A DNA stretch of 64,000 nucleotides. It comes from Providencia zhijiangensis. GTDB taxonomy: Bacteria; Pseudomonadota; Gammaproteobacteria; Enterobacterales; Enterobacteriaceae. The stretch spans positions 2,356,001 to 2,420,000 of the forward strand of contig NZ_CP135990.1 of the NCBI RefSeq assembly GCF_030315915.2. The letters are read 5' to 3'. Both the position numbers and the translations under genes were made by a program. Under the pieces are notes generated by a model that saw nothing but the letters and a program-made list of their open reading frames with translations, was not told the origin of the DNA and searched no databases. This document shows, in pieces, positions 8,658 through 17,850 of this stretch (position 1 is the first letter of the stretch; each line of letters opens with the position of its first letter).

Positions 8658-9584
8658 ATGAATAACTTAAGAAAATTAGATTTAAATCAGCTAGTGACGT
8701 TGTCAGTCTTGTTGCGAGAACGGCATGTAAGCCGAGCGGCGGAAGCTTTACATAAAAGCCAGCCCGCTGTCAGTCATGCATTAAATCAACTGAGAGACAT
8801 TTTTCAAGACCCCTTATTGGTTCGCCGTGAAGGCCAATATCAACTAACAAGCAAAGCTGAGTCTCTTTATCTCCCATTAAATGAAGCATTAAAGCAATTA
8901 GATGATTTGATTGCCCAAAAACAGTTTTCTCCGCTAAGTTGCCAAAGGCGCTTTAATATCGCAATGTCCGACTACGGCGCAACTTTAATTACGATAAAAT
9001 TAGTTTCTTATTTACGCGAATATGCACCCAATATTGTCCTCAATATCTGGCACTGTAGTCGGGAAGAAATGCAAAATAAATTGCATGAAGGTAGCTTAGA
9101 CTTAGCATTCGGTATATTTGATACTCTGGATTATTCGTTACGAAATCAAACTGTCTTGACGGACAAATTTGTCAGTCTGGCTGATCATCAGCTTGGTTCG
9201 CAAGGCAAAATGGATTTAGCTAACTGGCTATCCTATCCTCATATTTTAGTGAGTATGAAGCCTTTTGATGCGAATGAAATCGACCATCAACTGCAATTAA
9301 TGAACCAACAGCGCCGTGTAGCCGTGACTGTGCCTTACTGGCAAATTGCACCCCAATTATTAACGGGGACTGACCTGATCCTAACGGTGGCGAAAAAAGC
9401 GATACCTCAATCCATGTTAAGCAAATTTACGTTATTTGATCCTCCATTATCTCTTCCTGATTTAGATTTCCAAATGGTATGGCACCAACGCGGTGATACT
9501 GATAAAGCATTAGAGTGGCTTAGAGGCATTATCGCTGAACAATTAAAAGATGACCGAGAGTTTTATGGCGAAAACGAGGATTAA
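8658..9584 (+). CDS. LysR-family transcriptional regulator
   Basis: 308 residues, the normal LysR length. The N-terminal winged helix-turn-helix is clear: DLNQLVTLSVLLRERHVSRA, then SQPAVSHALNQLR and DPLLVRR (about residues 8-55). The rest (about 95-300) is the co-inducer-binding domain. LysR proteins commonly regulate a divergent neighbour; here that is the YdcZ-type gene, with a 102-base shared intergenic region. The effector cannot be predicted. Confidence 0.9.
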   Translation: MNNLRKLDLNQLVTLSVLLRERHVSRAAEALHKSQPAVSHALNQLRDIFQDPLLVRREGQYQLTSKAESLYLPLNEALKQLDDLIAQKQFSPLSCQRRFNIAMSDYGATLITIKLVSYLREYAPNIVLNIWHCSREEMQNKLHEGSLDLAFGIFDTLDYSLRNQTVLTDKFVSLADHQLGSQGKMDLANWLSYPHILVSMKPFDANEIDHQLQLMNQQRRVAVTVPYWQIAPQLLTGTDLILTVAKKAIPQSMLSKFTLFDPPLSLPDLDFQMVWHQRGDTDKALEWLRGIIAEQLKDDREFYGENED

Positions 9585-9624
9585 AAAGGGCAGCATTTCT
9601 GCTATCTATCAGAATTTATAAAAA

Positions 9625-9654
9625 AAGCGAAAGCCCTGGCTCTCACTTTTTTCT
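9625..9654. terminator. Bidirectional terminator between lysR and the small membrane-protein gene
   Basis: AAGCGAAAGCC (9625-9635) pairs with GGCTCTCACTT (9638-9648), 11 positions with two mismatches. It has A's before it and six T after it, so it can serve both converging genes. Confidence 0.7.
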
Positions 9655-9668
9655 TCACTTGATCTATC

Positions 9669-9992
9669 CTAGCTGTCTTGTTTCGGATAGCCCTGCTCAC
9701 GTAGCCATTCGCGACCTACATCAATGGTTGGCGTTTGTACAATAAAGACAAACAAGGCACCGATCATACCGCCTAACAGCGCTCCCCCCAGAAAACCACC
9801 GGAAAAGAAACCAAAGAAAAACAACATAAAGGCTAATACGGCGGAAAGTAAAACCGCGAGTCCGGTGAGCTTCCAATATTTCGCGCCCATGCGTTTTTTA
9901 CCTTCTTTCAGGCATTGACGAAACAAGCGCCCTTGCTCTTTTCTCTCTAATCCTGCTAATTCAGGAACACTCTTCGCCGTCCAATACGCCAT
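9669..9992 (-). CDS. Small membrane protein of unknown function
   Basis: 107 residues. A charged N-terminus (residues 1-40) is followed by two hydrophobic segments (about 42-61 and 66-86). The second is very glycine-rich, which suggests tight helix packing. The C-terminus (VGREWLREQGYP) is soluble. I cannot assign a family with confidence. A broken copy of its 3' end and 5' flank lies at about 2768-2940, so it was once duplicated around the AAA+/ZorAB-like operon. Confidence 0.7.
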   Translation of the reverse strand: MAYWTAKSVPELAGLERKEQGRLFRQCLKEGKKRMGAKYWKLTGLAVLLSAVLAFMLFFFGFFSGGFLGGALLGGMIGALFVFIVQTPTIDVGREWLREQGYPKQDS

Positions 9993-10130
9993 CTTATCTA
10001 CCTTTCTTTTTAATTAAATTTTATCTAACGCATTTATACGCAGCTTAGAGGTAAGATACTTGCGGATAACTCTGATAATCGTCGTGAGAACGTCAATATT
10101 CAGTGGGCTGAGCGGTTTGTGTGGTCAATA

Positions 10131-10167
10131 AAATTTGCCCCATAAAGATTTCGGGGCAAATTTTTTA
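10131..10167. terminator. Strong bidirectional terminator
   Basis: AAAATTTGCCCC (10131-10142) and GGGGCAAATTTT (10154-10165) form a 12-bp perfect stem with A and T runs on both sides. On the minus strand it ends the small gene 10168-10425. Confidence 0.85.
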
Positions 10168-10425
10168 TTAATAAAACGGATATTTCGTATAACTCAGCAA
10201 GGTAACATTTTTATTACTCGCGTCCTCGCCATAATAAACATGTTTTGATGGTGGTGTGAAAATCTGAACCGCTTCTTTTTGTCGTTTTTCAAAAAGTGGA
10301 AACGTGATTTTAGTGTTAAATGCACGCTTAATTTTGGCAGGGAACAACCCCTTAATACTTTTAATCAATGCATTACCCAAAATTTTTAAATCATTTTTCC
10401 AAATCTTACACCGTGTGAAATCCAT
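10168..10425 (-). CDS. Small basic hypothetical protein
   Basis: 85 residues, lysine-rich and AT-rich, with no recognisable domain, signal peptide or membrane span. The start is supported by a GGAG ribosome site six bases before the ATG, and a strong terminator follows the stop, so it is probably a real gene. It lies alone between the small membrane-protein gene and fabB. Confidence 0.5.
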   Translation of the reverse strand: MDFTRCKIWKNDLKILGNALIKSIKGLFPAKIKRAFNTKITFPLFEKRQKEAVQIFTPPSKHVYYGEDASNKNVTLLSYTKYPFY

Positions 10426-10528
10426 ATTAGCTCCTTATTGATACATTAATGGAGCAAATATCATGGCACTATTTTCATTACGGTAATTTAATAAAATGAT
10501 GATTATGGTGGCGACAATAATTAAGCCA

Positions 10529-10560
10529 TAAAAAAAGCGAGAGCCTTAGCCCTCGCTTTC
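10529..10560 (-). terminator. Terminator of fabB
   Basis: On the minus strand AAAGCGAG pairs with CTCGCTTT across an inner imperfect stem, followed by a run of T (complement of the A's at 10530-10536). It lies 28 bases after the fabB stop. Confidence 0.8.
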
Positions 10561-10587
10561 TATGCAGTGCATTTCAGTGAATGAAAC

Positions 10588-11799
10588 TTATGCTTTGTAT
10601 TTGCTCATCACTAACGTTGCGTTGGTACCACCAAAACCGAAGCTGTTAGACATCACTGTATTCAGTGCTTGCTCAGTTGGTTGGGTGATGATGTTCAAGC
10701 CTTTCGCTTTCTCATCTAAATTTTCAACGTTGATGCTTGGTGCGATAAAGCCATGTTCTAACATCAGCAAGCTATAAATCGCTTCTTGAACGCCCGCTGC
10801 GCCTAAAGAGTGACCTGTCATCGCTTTGGTTGCAGAAAGTGCAGGGCAATCGTGACCAAACACTTCTTGGATAGCTTCTAACTCTTTAGTATCACCGACT
10901 GGCGTTGAAGTGCCGTGTGTGTTGATGTAATCGATTTTATCAACACCCTGCATTGCCATTTGCATACAACGCACTGCACCTTCGCCCGATGGAGCCACCA
11001 TATCAGCACCGTCAGACGTTGCACCGTAGCCAACCACTTCTGCGTAAATATGCGCGCCACGTGCTAATGCGTGTTCTAACTCTTCAACCACGACGATACC
11101 GCCGCCGCCCGCAATAACGAAACCATCACGGTCTTGGTCATAAGTTCTTGATGCTTTTGATGGAGTTTCGTTGTACTTAGTTGACAACGCGCCCATTGCA
11201 TCGAACTCACAGGTCATTTCCCAGCTCAGTTCTTCACCGCCACCAGCAAACACAACATCTTGTTTGCCCAGTTGAATCAGTTCAACCGCGTGACCGATAC
11301 AGTGTGCAGACGTTGAACATGCAGAGCTGATGGAGTAGTTAACGCCTTTGATTTTGAACGGGGTTGCTAAGCAAGCAGAAATACCGGAAGCCATTGCACG
11401 AGTCACCATATATGGACCCACACCACGCAGACCTTTTGCACGCATACCGTCAGAGCCAGCTACTTGGTTACGTGGGGAACCACCACCAGAGCCAACAACA
11501 ACACCCGTACGCAGGTTAGACACTTGGTCTTCCGCTAAACCTGAATCTTTAATCGCCTGTTCCATTGACAGGTAAGCATAGACAGAGCAATCACTCATGA
11601 AACGGCGGACCTTACGGTCAATCAGACCTTCAGTATCCAGCTTGACATCACCCCAGACATGGCTACGCAGCCCTACCTTTTTAAATTCTTCTGAGAAAGT
11701 GATCCCGGAACGACCTTCCTTCAGAGAAGCCAGTACTTCTTCCTGGTTATTACCAATGCTGGAAACAATACCTAGGCCAGTTATGACTGCACGCTTCAT
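10588..11799 (-). CDS. fabB: FabB, beta-ketoacyl-ACP synthase I
   Basis: 403 residues, matching FabB. It condenses malonyl-ACP with acyl-ACP and is needed for unsaturated fatty-acid elongation in the cytoplasm. The thiolase-fold active site is complete: Cys161 in SSACSTS, His295 in NTHGTSTP and His330 in GHSLGAAG. The C-terminal SFGFGGTNA motif is present. It is divergent from mnmC, as in E. coli. A FabR-type palindrome and a possible FadR site lie in the shared upstream region, matching the known dual control of fabB. Confidence 0.97.
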   Translation of the reverse strand: MKRAVITGLGIVSSIGNNQEEVLASLKEGRSGITFSEEFKKVGLRSHVWGDVKLDTEGLIDRKVRRFMSDCSVYAYLSMEQAIKDSGLAEDQVSNLRTGVVVGSGGGSPRNQVAGSDGMRAKGLRGVGPYMVTRAMASGISACLATPFKIKGVNYSISSACSTSAHCIGHAVELIQLGKQDVVFAGGGEELSWEMTCEFDAMGALSTKYNETPSKASRTYDQDRDGFVIAGGGGIVVVEELEHALARGAHIYAEVVGYGATSDGADMVAPSGEGAVRCMQMAMQGVDKIDYINTHGTSTPVGDTKELEAIQEVFGHDCPALSATKAMTGHSLGAAGVQEAIYSLLMLEHGFIAPSINVENLDEKAKGLNIITQPTEQALNTVMSNSFGFGGTNATLVMSKYKA

Positions 11800-11851
11800 T
11801 CGTTACCTCATGTCTATAATTATATGATTACGGGATTACAGGTGTCACTTT

Positions 11852-11869
11852 AGCTTACACTTGTACGCT
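11852..11869. promoter_or_regulatory. FabR-type operator upstream of fabB
   Basis: AGCTTACACTTGTACGCT is an almost perfect inverted repeat of the half-site AGCGTACA, the pattern described for FabR at fabA and fabB. It lies 53 bases before the fabB start. Confidence 0.65.
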
Positions 11870-11870
11870 G

Positions 11871-11887
11871 AACAAGTCCGATCAGGG
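11871..11887. promoter_or_regulatory. Possible FadR site upstream of fabB
   Basis: AACAAGTCCGATCAGGG matches the FadR consensus AACTGGTCNGACCNGTT at most positions, including the GTCNGA core. FadR activates fabB in E. coli. The match is imperfect, so this is tentative. Confidence 0.4.
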
Positions 11888-12000
11888 TAAATATTTGTAT
11901 TTTTTTTATCATGACACAAATAAGGCTTTTATGTGACGGTAGCCTTACAGCCATATCAGCGTTAGAATTTGAATATGATTTGGCAATAACAGGCTTAAAC

Positions 12001-14031
12001 GTGAAAAAAACAGCTGTACAAACCGCTCACCTCAGTTGGAATGAGGAAGGCACACCGATTTCAGAACAGTTTGAAGACATCTATTTTTCTAACCAAAATG
12101 GCTTAGAAGAGAGTCGCCATGTGTTTTTGCAGGGAAACCATTTTCCACAGCGATTTCTAACACACCAAGATGAAACTTGTGTGATTGCCGAGACAGGATT
12201 TGGTACTGGATTGAATTTTCTCGCTTTATGGCAGGCCTTCAACCAATTCAAAGCCGAAAACCCCAATGCAAAATTACAACGATTACATTTTATTAGCTTC
12301 GAAAAATACCCTTTATCAAAAGCCGATTTAATCGCCGCACACCGTTGTTGGCCAGAGTTAGCCGAGCTTTCAGAGCAATTATGCGAACAGTGGCCACCCG
12401 CCTTACCCGGTAACCATCGAATTATTTTAGAAAATAGTGCAATCACCCTCGATTTATGGATTGGTGATGTAAATACGCAAGTATCCATACTTAATGACAA
12501 TTTAAACAATAAGATAGATGCGTGGTTTCTAGATGGTTTTGCCCCTTCCAAAAACCCGCAGATGTGGAGCGAACAGTTGTTCGCTGCAATGGCAAAATTT
12601 GCACGTAAAGGTGGAACATTTGCCACCTTTACGGTTGCTGGATTTGTTAAACGTGGATTACAGCAAGCGGGCTTTACGATCATGAAGACCAAAGGATTTG
12701 GTCAGAAACGTCAAATGCTAACGGGGGTACTAGAAAATAATCTGACTCGCCCGATGGCACCTTGGTTTGCGCGTCAACCCGCATCTCATACCGATGATAT
12801 CGCGATTATTGGCGGTGGTATTGCCAGCCTCACCTTAGCCCGTTCACTCAGGAAACGCGGTGTGAATGTCACTATTTACTGTCAAGACCAGCAAGTCGCC
12901 CAAAATGCGTCTGGAAACCGCCAAGGCGCAGTCTACCCCCTATTAACCGGGAACGATAATGCCCTAGAGCGCTTTTTTGTCAGTGGCTTCCCGTTTGCCA
13001 CTCGCTTTTATCAGCAACTGAGCACGCAAGGTATCGAATTTAATGGGCAATGGTGTGGGGTAAGCCAAATGGCGTATAACCCTAAATCCACCAAAAAAAT
13101 CGACAACATGCTGCAAACCGAATGGCCGGAAGAGTTTGTTGTTGGCAAAGATAGGCAACAACTCAGTGAACTTAGTGGTGTGGATGTCAATCATCGAGGT
13201 ATTTATTACCCCTCTGGCGGCTGGCTATGCCCTGCGCAATTATGCGAAAGCTTAGCGCAAAAACTCGCTGAAGAAGGCGTTAAATTCCACTTTGGTCTGT
13301 CAGTCACCGACTTACAACGTTCAGAAAACGGTTGGGAACTGACATTCGATAACCAGCAAACAGCCCATCATCAAACGGTGGTGATTGCCAATGGCCATTT
13401 GCTGAACCAATTTGAGCAGACTCAGAACCTGCCTATCACCCCTGTTCGCGGGCAAGTGAGCCATATTCCGACAATCCCAACATTGCAGCAATTAAAAACC
13501 GTGTTGTGCTTCGAAGGTTATATGACGCCGGAAGATACCACAAACCAGCACCACTGCTTGGGGGCGAGTTATCAACGCGATAATTTGAGTCTTGAATACT
13601 CCGAGGAAGAGCAGCAAGAAAATCTGCAAAAATTGCTCACCAGCTTACCGGATGTGGATTGGACGGCGCAGGTGGATATCTCTGACCAACAATCTCGCCA
13701 AGGGATCCGCTGCGTGATCCGCGACCATATGCCGCTACTCGGCAATGTGCCTGACTTTGGTGCTTTAATGCAGCAATATGCGGATTTACCTGACCAACTG
13801 CGCCACGAACACGCCGTTGCCCCATCCCCCGCTTATCCTGACCTGTTTGTATTCGGTGCATTAGGGGCTCGAGGACTTTCCACGGCCCCACTGTGTGCAG
13901 AAATCCTCGCGGCGCAAATTTTTGATGAACCCATGCCTGCTGACGATGACGTACTTTCCGCATTACATCCAAATCGTTTTTGGGTGAGAAAGTTATTGGC
14001 GGGACGCCCAATCACCACGAAAGAAGCGTAA
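12001..14031 (+). CDS. mnmC: MnmC, bifunctional tRNA 5-methylaminomethyl-2-thiouridine synthase
   Basis: 676 residues from a GTG at 12001. It completes mnm5s2U34 in tRNA: the C-terminal FAD oxidase removes the carboxymethyl group and the N-terminal methyltransferase adds the methyl. Visible signs are [19 protein letters not shown] (about 24-42), the SAM-binding [11 protein letters not shown] (about 62-72), DGFAPSKNP (about 179-187), and the FAD-binding [15 protein letters not shown] (about 269-283). An ATG 90 bases earlier is in frame, but family similarity begins only at VKKTAVQ, and an AGG ribosome site lies seven bases before the GTG, so I chose the GTG. It is divergent from fabB, as in E. 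coli. Confidence 0.95.
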   Translation: MKKTAVQTAHLSWNEEGTPISEQFEDIYFSNQNGLEESRHVFLQGNHFPQRFLTHQDETCVIAETGFGTGLNFLALWQAFNQFKAENPNAKLQRLHFISFEKYPLSKADLIAAHRCWPELAELSEQLCEQWPPALPGNHRIILENSAITLDLWIGDVNTQVSILNDNLNNKIDAWFLDGFAPSKNPQMWSEQLFAAMAKFARKGGTFATFTVAGFVKRGLQQAGFTIMKTKGFGQKRQMLTGVLENNLTRPMAPWFARQPASHTDDIAIIGGGIASLTLARSLRKRGVNVTIYCQDQQVAQNASGNRQGAVYPLLTGNDNALERFFVSGFPFATRFYQQLSTQGIEFNGQWCGVSQMAYNPKSTKKIDNMLQTEWPEEFVVGKDRQQLSELSGVDVNHRGIYYPSGGWLCPAQLCESLAQKLAEEGVKFHFGLSVTDLQRSENGWELTFDNQQTAHHQTVVIANGHLLNQFEQTQNLPITPVRGQVSHIPTIPTLQQLKTVLCFEGYMTPEDTTNQHHCLGASYQRDNLSLEYSEEEQQENLQKLLTSLPDVDWTAQVDISDQQSRQGIRCVIRDHMPLLGNVPDFGALMQQYADLPDQLRHEHAVAPSPAYPDLFVFGALGARGLSTAPLCAEILAAQIFDEPMPADDDVLSALHPNRFWVRKLLAGRPITTKEA

Positions 14032-14054
14032 GTGAAAGAAGCAGAAACGAAAAA

Positions 14055-14074
14055 GGGCTTCCATTTGGAAGCCC
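14055..14074. repeat. Hairpin, copy 1 of a repeated element
   Basis: GGGCTTCC (14055-14062), loop ATTT, GGAAGCCC (14067-14074). The whole 20-base unit recurs exactly at 14217-14236. On the minus strand this copy is followed by five T, so it can act as a terminator for the GNAT gene. Confidence 0.75.
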
Positions 14075-14169
14075 TCAGACCATTGACAAACCATCAGGTT
14101 TGGAAATGGCTCTTTTGGGTTGTAAAATTAACGAGGAAAATCAATTTATTGATTTTCGCCTGATAACAC

Positions 14170-14202
14170 AAAGAGGGAAAAACCACGCTTTTATCCCTCT
14201 TT
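14170..14202. terminator. Hairpin between mnmC and the GNAT gene
   Basis: AAAGAGGGA and TCCCTCTTT are 9-bp perfect arms around a 15-base loop. It lies between the two copies of the 20-base hairpin. It may be a terminator, but the T-run is short. Confidence 0.4.
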
Positions 14203-14216
14203 GTCATCAACCTCAA

Positions 14217-14236
14217 GGGCTTCCATTTGGAAGCCC
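14217..14236. repeat. Hairpin, copy 2 of a repeated element
   Basis: Exact second copy of the 20-base hairpin at 14055-14074, 162 bases downstream and just after the end of the converging GNAT gene. Confidence 0.75.
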
Positions 14237-14258
14237 TCTGTACGAATCAATATTAAAC

Positions 14259-14792
14259 TTAATTCACGTTCAACTGCATAGCACAGCGATCTATCGCTTG
14301 AAACCCTGCATCCACTTCGTGTTGCAAGATATCTTGTAATTCACTCGTCAATTGCACCTCTTCCATTATCGAAAAACCAAGGCGCTGATAATACGGTGCA
14401 TTCCACGGAATATCACGAAACGTGGTTAGTGTAACCTGACCAATCTGTAGGGACTGAGCGAACTCAATAACCTGCTGAATAAGCCGCTTACCTAAGCCTT
14501 GCCCTTGCGCTGACTGCTGAACTGAAAGCTCCACAATATGCAGGCTATCGCTCAAATGTTCCGCCATAATAAAGCCAACGGGCTGGTCATGATTATCCAC
14601 CGCAAGCCACTCTAAGCCATTCGCAATACACTCAACGTGGTTTTCTTCCGGTTGAACTTCACCTTGGGCAATCCAATCAAACTTCGGGTGTCCTGCAAAA
14701 GTTTGCCCCGCAGACGCTTCCACCGCGGGTAAGAATTGGGCATCTTCATGGGTTGCTAATCGAATGGAATACATGCAGTCAATGGAATCCAT
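14259..14792 (-). CDS. GNAT-family N-acetyltransferase
   Basis: 177 residues. The central acetyl-CoA-binding segment is clear: IVELSVQQSAQGQGLGKRLIQQ (about residues 87-108), containing the Q/R-x-x-G-x-G/A loop. The C-terminal APYYQRLGF is also typical. The substrate is unknown. The ATG lies four bases after the stop of yfcL, so they are probably co-transcribed; a second ATG six codons in (MYSIRLA) is also possible. E. coli has no gene at this place between yfcL and mnmC. Confidence 0.85.
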   Translation of the reverse strand: MDSIDCMYSIRLATHEDAQFLPAVEASAGQTFAGHPKFDWIAQGEVQPEENHVECIANGLEWLAVDNHDQPVGFIMAEHLSDSLHIVELSVQQSAQGQGLGKRLIQQVIEFAQSLQIGQVTLTTFRDIPWNAPYYQRLGFSIMEEVQLTSELQDILQHEVDAGFQAIDRCAMQLNVN

Positions 14793-14796
14793 AAAA

Positions 14797-15069
14797 CTAA
14801 CGCACGGTATCTAACAGTGTTTTCCACATACCCAGCACCAGAATTTGGTCTGGTGGGGTCAGTTCGCCGGCTTTAATAGCATTTTGGATACTCAGCTCAA
14901 CGCGCTGATACAGTGCATCAACACTGGTTTCGTTCTCTTCTTCCAGTTCTGCCACAGCAAGGGTTAAGTGACCACGCAGATAGCCACCAGCAAACAGCTC
15001 ATCATCGCTGGCGTGTTCAACCATATCATCAATTCTTGTCAGTATGCGTGTTTCAAAATCCGCAAGCAT
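14797..15069 (-). CDS. yfcL: YfcL family protein
   Basis: 90 residues, acidic and helical, matching the short YfcL family in size, sequence character ([20 protein letters not shown] start, [15 protein letters not shown] near the end) and position between mnmC and epmC. Its function is unknown. It starts 30 bases after the end of epmC and probably shares its transcript. Confidence 0.85.
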   Translation of the reverse strand: MLADFETRILTRIDDMVEHASDDELFAGGYLRGHLTLAVAELEEENETSVDALYQRVELSIQNAIKAGELTPPDQILVLGMWKTLLDTVR

Positions 15070-15099
15070 GCTTAATCCTTACTGTAGTGAGTGATTCTA

Positions 15100-15648
15100 T
15101 TAGGCGAAAATATCTTCCGGATAAGGGAACAGTTCCGCACAAAGTGGAGGTGTATTGTAAAACGATTGTAACGCATTAATAAAGCGCAGCGGTCTCTCTG
15201 GGATACCTTTTTCGAGGTACTCCATCACTTGGGCATGCACTTTGCGCATAAAAGCGATACGGTCGGGTTCGAAATCCCCTTCTAAATTGTCGCAACTCAC
15301 ATTAAACGGGATGCCCGTTGCCACACAGAAAAACCAATCTAGCGCTTGTGGTTTAATTTCAACCACTTCAAAGTCACACTGGGTTTTCTCATCGCGACCA
15401 TCTGGGCAGTACCAATAACCGTAATCCACTTGCTGGCGTCGTTTTTCCCCAGCAATACACCAGTGAGAAATTTCATGAAGAGCACTGGTAAAAAAGCCGT
15501 GTGCAAACACAATTTGGCTGTATGGCGTGGTGTCATCGGCTGGTAAATAGATAGGCTCGTCGTCCCCTTTTACCAATTTGGTATTGTACTCTTCGCCGAA
15601 ACACTGTTCGAAAATATCAATAAGTTGCTGATAATGATGTTGAGTCAT
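15100..15648 (-). CDS. epmC: EpmC, elongation factor P hydroxylase
   Basis: 182 residues, the YfcM/EpmC size. It hydroxylates the beta-lysylated lysine of elongation factor P, the last step after EpmB and EpmA. The visible metal-site region is HGFFTSALHEISHWC (about residues 50-64), with the HEISH element. The gene sits 17 bases after the TSUP gene in the same direction, the same order as in E. coli. Confidence 0.92.
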   Translation of the reverse strand: MTQHHYQQLIDIFEQCFGEEYNTKLVKGDDEPIYLPADDTTPYSQIVFAHGFFTSALHEISHWCIAGEKRRQQVDYGYWYCPDGRDEKTQCDFEVVEIKPQALDWFFCVATGIPFNVSCDNLEGDFEPDRIAFMRKVHAQVMEYLEKGIPERPLRFINALQSFYNTPPLCAELFPYPEDIFA

Positions 15649-15665
15649 GGAACGCTTAAATCATC

Positions 15666-16469
15666 TTAAAATAATGTGAGAAACCAAGCTTTAATATCAT
15701 CACCGTGGCTGTCATTTAACAGCTTAATACTCATTAAGAGTGAAATCACGACGATCATCGGCCTGATAAGTTTTTGTCCTTTGGTTAACACTAAGCGAGC
15801 GCCAAGTCTCGCTCCAACCATTTGGCCGGCAAGCATAACAAACCCGAGCACCCAAAGAACATGACCTCCGATAATAAAAAAGATCAAAGATCCAAAATTG
15901 GAGGCGAAATTTAACAATTTTGCATGTGCGGTGGCTTTGGCGAGGTTATACCCTAATAACAGGACATAAGCGAGCGCTAAAAAAGAGCCAGTTCCTGGGC
16001 CAAATGCGCCATCATAAAAACCAATTCCCATCCCCGCAGCAACCCCAAAAATTGGCATACTAACGCGCTGAGGCCTATCTTGCACACCCAAAGATGGCGT
16101 GAGTAAGAAATAGAGCCCGACGCAGATGACCATCACTGGCAGCAACTGCTTTAAAAAAGCGGTATCAATGGATTGGATTAAAATCGCCCCGAGCATTGCC
16201 CCAATCATCGTCATGATCACGGGGAAGATTTGCTCTCGCAAATTAATGGCTTTACGCCGTGCAAAATAGAGTGTGGCGGAGAATGAGCCACCGATAGCTT
16301 GTAATTTATTGGTCGCCAAGGTTTCCACGGGAGTGATCCCCACAGAAAGCAGCGCAGGAATAGTCAGTAAACCACCGCCCCCTGCGATAGAGTCAATAAA
16401 ACCGGCAAGTAGAGCGACAAAAAACAGCAGAGCGTAGACTTCAGGCGCAACGGCGGTAAGCCAATCCAT
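15666..16469 (-). CDS. yfcA: TSUP-family membrane protein YfcA
   Basis: 267 residues with eight or so membrane segments and the duplicated TSUP motif: GFIDSIAGGGGLLTIPALL (about 22-40) and its second-half partner near GIGFYDGAFGPGTGSF (about 155-170). TSUP proteins export or import sulfite, sulfoacetate or similar anions; the YfcA substrate is not settled. In E. coli mepA follows between yfcA and aroC; here mepA is absent. Confidence 0.88.
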   Translation of the reverse strand: MDWLTAVAPEVYALLFFVALLAGFIDSIAGGGGLLTIPALLSVGITPVETLATNKLQAIGGSFSATLYFARRKAINLREQIFPVIMTMIGAMLGAILIQSIDTAFLKQLLPVMVICVGLYFLLTPSLGVQDRPQRVSMPIFGVAAGMGIGFYDGAFGPGTGSFLALAYVLLLGYNLAKATAHAKLLNFASNFGSLIFFIIGGHVLWVLGFVMLAGQMVGARLGARLVLTKGQKLIRPMIVVISLLMSIKLLNDSHGDDIKAWFLTLF

Positions 16470-16645
16470 TTTACATTCCAGATAAGTGAACTATCACGAT
16501 GCAGATTTGTTATCTATTGATTATCTTATTGAAAGCTAAACAATATCACAGCCCGGATGGATTATAATCGAGGTTTCATCCCAACCTTTAACTCACAGTG
16601 GATACCCTTGCCAAACAAGAATATCCACTGAAAAACGTCAATGAT

Positions 16646-17734
16646 TTATTCGAATGGCGCCACTGCTGGCACAACATCCGCACACTGCCCGCGATGACGC
16701 AAGAAGTGATCCATCAGCACAATTGCCATCATCGCTTCCGCGATAGGCACCGCGCGAATACCCACACAAGGGTCATGGCGACCTTTGGTGATCATCTCAA
16801 CTTCTTCACCATCACGATTCAAGGTTTTCCCTGAAACGGTAATGCTAGAGGTCGGTTTCATGGCGATATGGGCAATAATTGGCTGGCTACTGCTAATGCC
16901 CCCTAAAATTCCACCTGCGTGGTTAGACGTAAAACCGTGGCGAGTGATTTCATCACGGTTTTCACTGCCTTTTAAGCTCACCACACCAAAACCATCGCCA
17001 ATTTCTACGCCTTTTACCGCATTAATACTCATCAGTGCATGGGCGATGTCGGCATCTAAGCGGTCAAAGACTGGCTCACCTAAACCCGCTGGGACATTTT
17101 CAGCTACAACGGTGACTTTCGCACCGATGGAGTCCCCCTCTTTTTTCAAGCCACGTAGCAGCTCATCAAGGGCATCCAATTTGCTCGGATCAGGGCAGAA
17201 GAATGGGTTTTCTTCGACAATCGACCAATCTTTAATTTCACACTCTACGCTGCCCATTTGGGTCAGACATGCACGAATTTGAATTCCAAATTTTTCTTGC
17301 AGGTATTTCTTTGCAATCGCACCCGCAGCAACACGCATCGCTGTTTCACGGGCGGATGAACGCCCGCCACCGCGATAATCGCGCAGGCCATATTTCTGTT
17401 CATACGTGTAATCGGCGTGCCCTGGACGGAACACGTCTTTAATCGCACCATAGTCTTGGGAACGCTGATCGGTATTTTCAATTAATAGACCGATACTGGT
17501 GCCTGTCGTCACTCCGTTGAAAACTCCCGATAGAATTTTCACTTGGTCGGGTTCACGACGCGCCGTAGTATAGCGCGATGTGCCCGGACGACGGCGATCT
17601 AAGTCGATTTGTAAATCTGCTTCTGTCAGTGCGAGTCCCGGTGGAACACCGTCAACGATGCAGCCTAATGCTAGCCCGTGTGACTCTCCAAAGGTGGTCA
17701 CACGAAACAGTTGCCCAATTGAATTTCCAGCCAT
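16646..17734 (-). CDS. aroC: AroC, chorismate synthase
   Basis: 362 residues, the standard length. It converts EPSP to chorismate with reduced FMN, the last common step of aromatic biosynthesis. All three signature regions are present: [18 protein letters not shown] (about 12-29), the [16 protein letters not shown] region (about 117-132) and [17 protein letters not shown] (about 315-331). The position after prmB matches E. coli. Confidence 0.97.
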   Translation of the reverse strand: MAGNSIGQLFRVTTFGESHGLALGCIVDGVPPGLALTEADLQIDLDRRRPGTSRYTTARREPDQVKILSGVFNGVTTGTSIGLLIENTDQRSQDYGAIKDVFRPGHADYTYEQKYGLRDYRGGGRSSARETAMRVAAGAIAKKYLQEKFGIQIRACLTQMGSVECEIKDWSIVEENPFFCPDPSKLDALDELLRGLKKEGDSIGAKVTVVAENVPAGLGEPVFDRLDADIAHALMSINAVKGVEIGDGFGVVSLKGSENRDEITRHGFTSNHAGGILGGISSSQPIIAHIAMKPTSSITVSGKTLNRDGEEVEMITKGRHDPCVGIRAVPIAEAMMAIVLMDHFLRHRGQCADVVPAVAPFE

Positions 17735-17850
17735 TCCCTGTTTCCTATTTGCTTGCGATTCTTATACTTGTTAAGAAATATGATGTTATGCGTAATTATT
17801 ATGTTTTATTTGATTATGCCGAGTAACGCAACTCTTTATTAATTAATATA

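Noticed and set aside
12081-12692. Long minus-strand open frame of 203 codons opposite mnmC
   Set aside because: It mirrors a strongly conserved coding region, has no ribosome site and no protein-like pattern. It is a shadow of mnmC.
13637-14011. Minus-strand open frame at the end of mnmC
   Set aside because: Overlaps the conserved FAD domain of mnmC. No start signal and no recognisable domain.
16785-17282. Plus-strand open frame of 165 codons opposite aroC
   Set aside because: Shadow of aroC, with very serine/proline-rich random-looking sequence.
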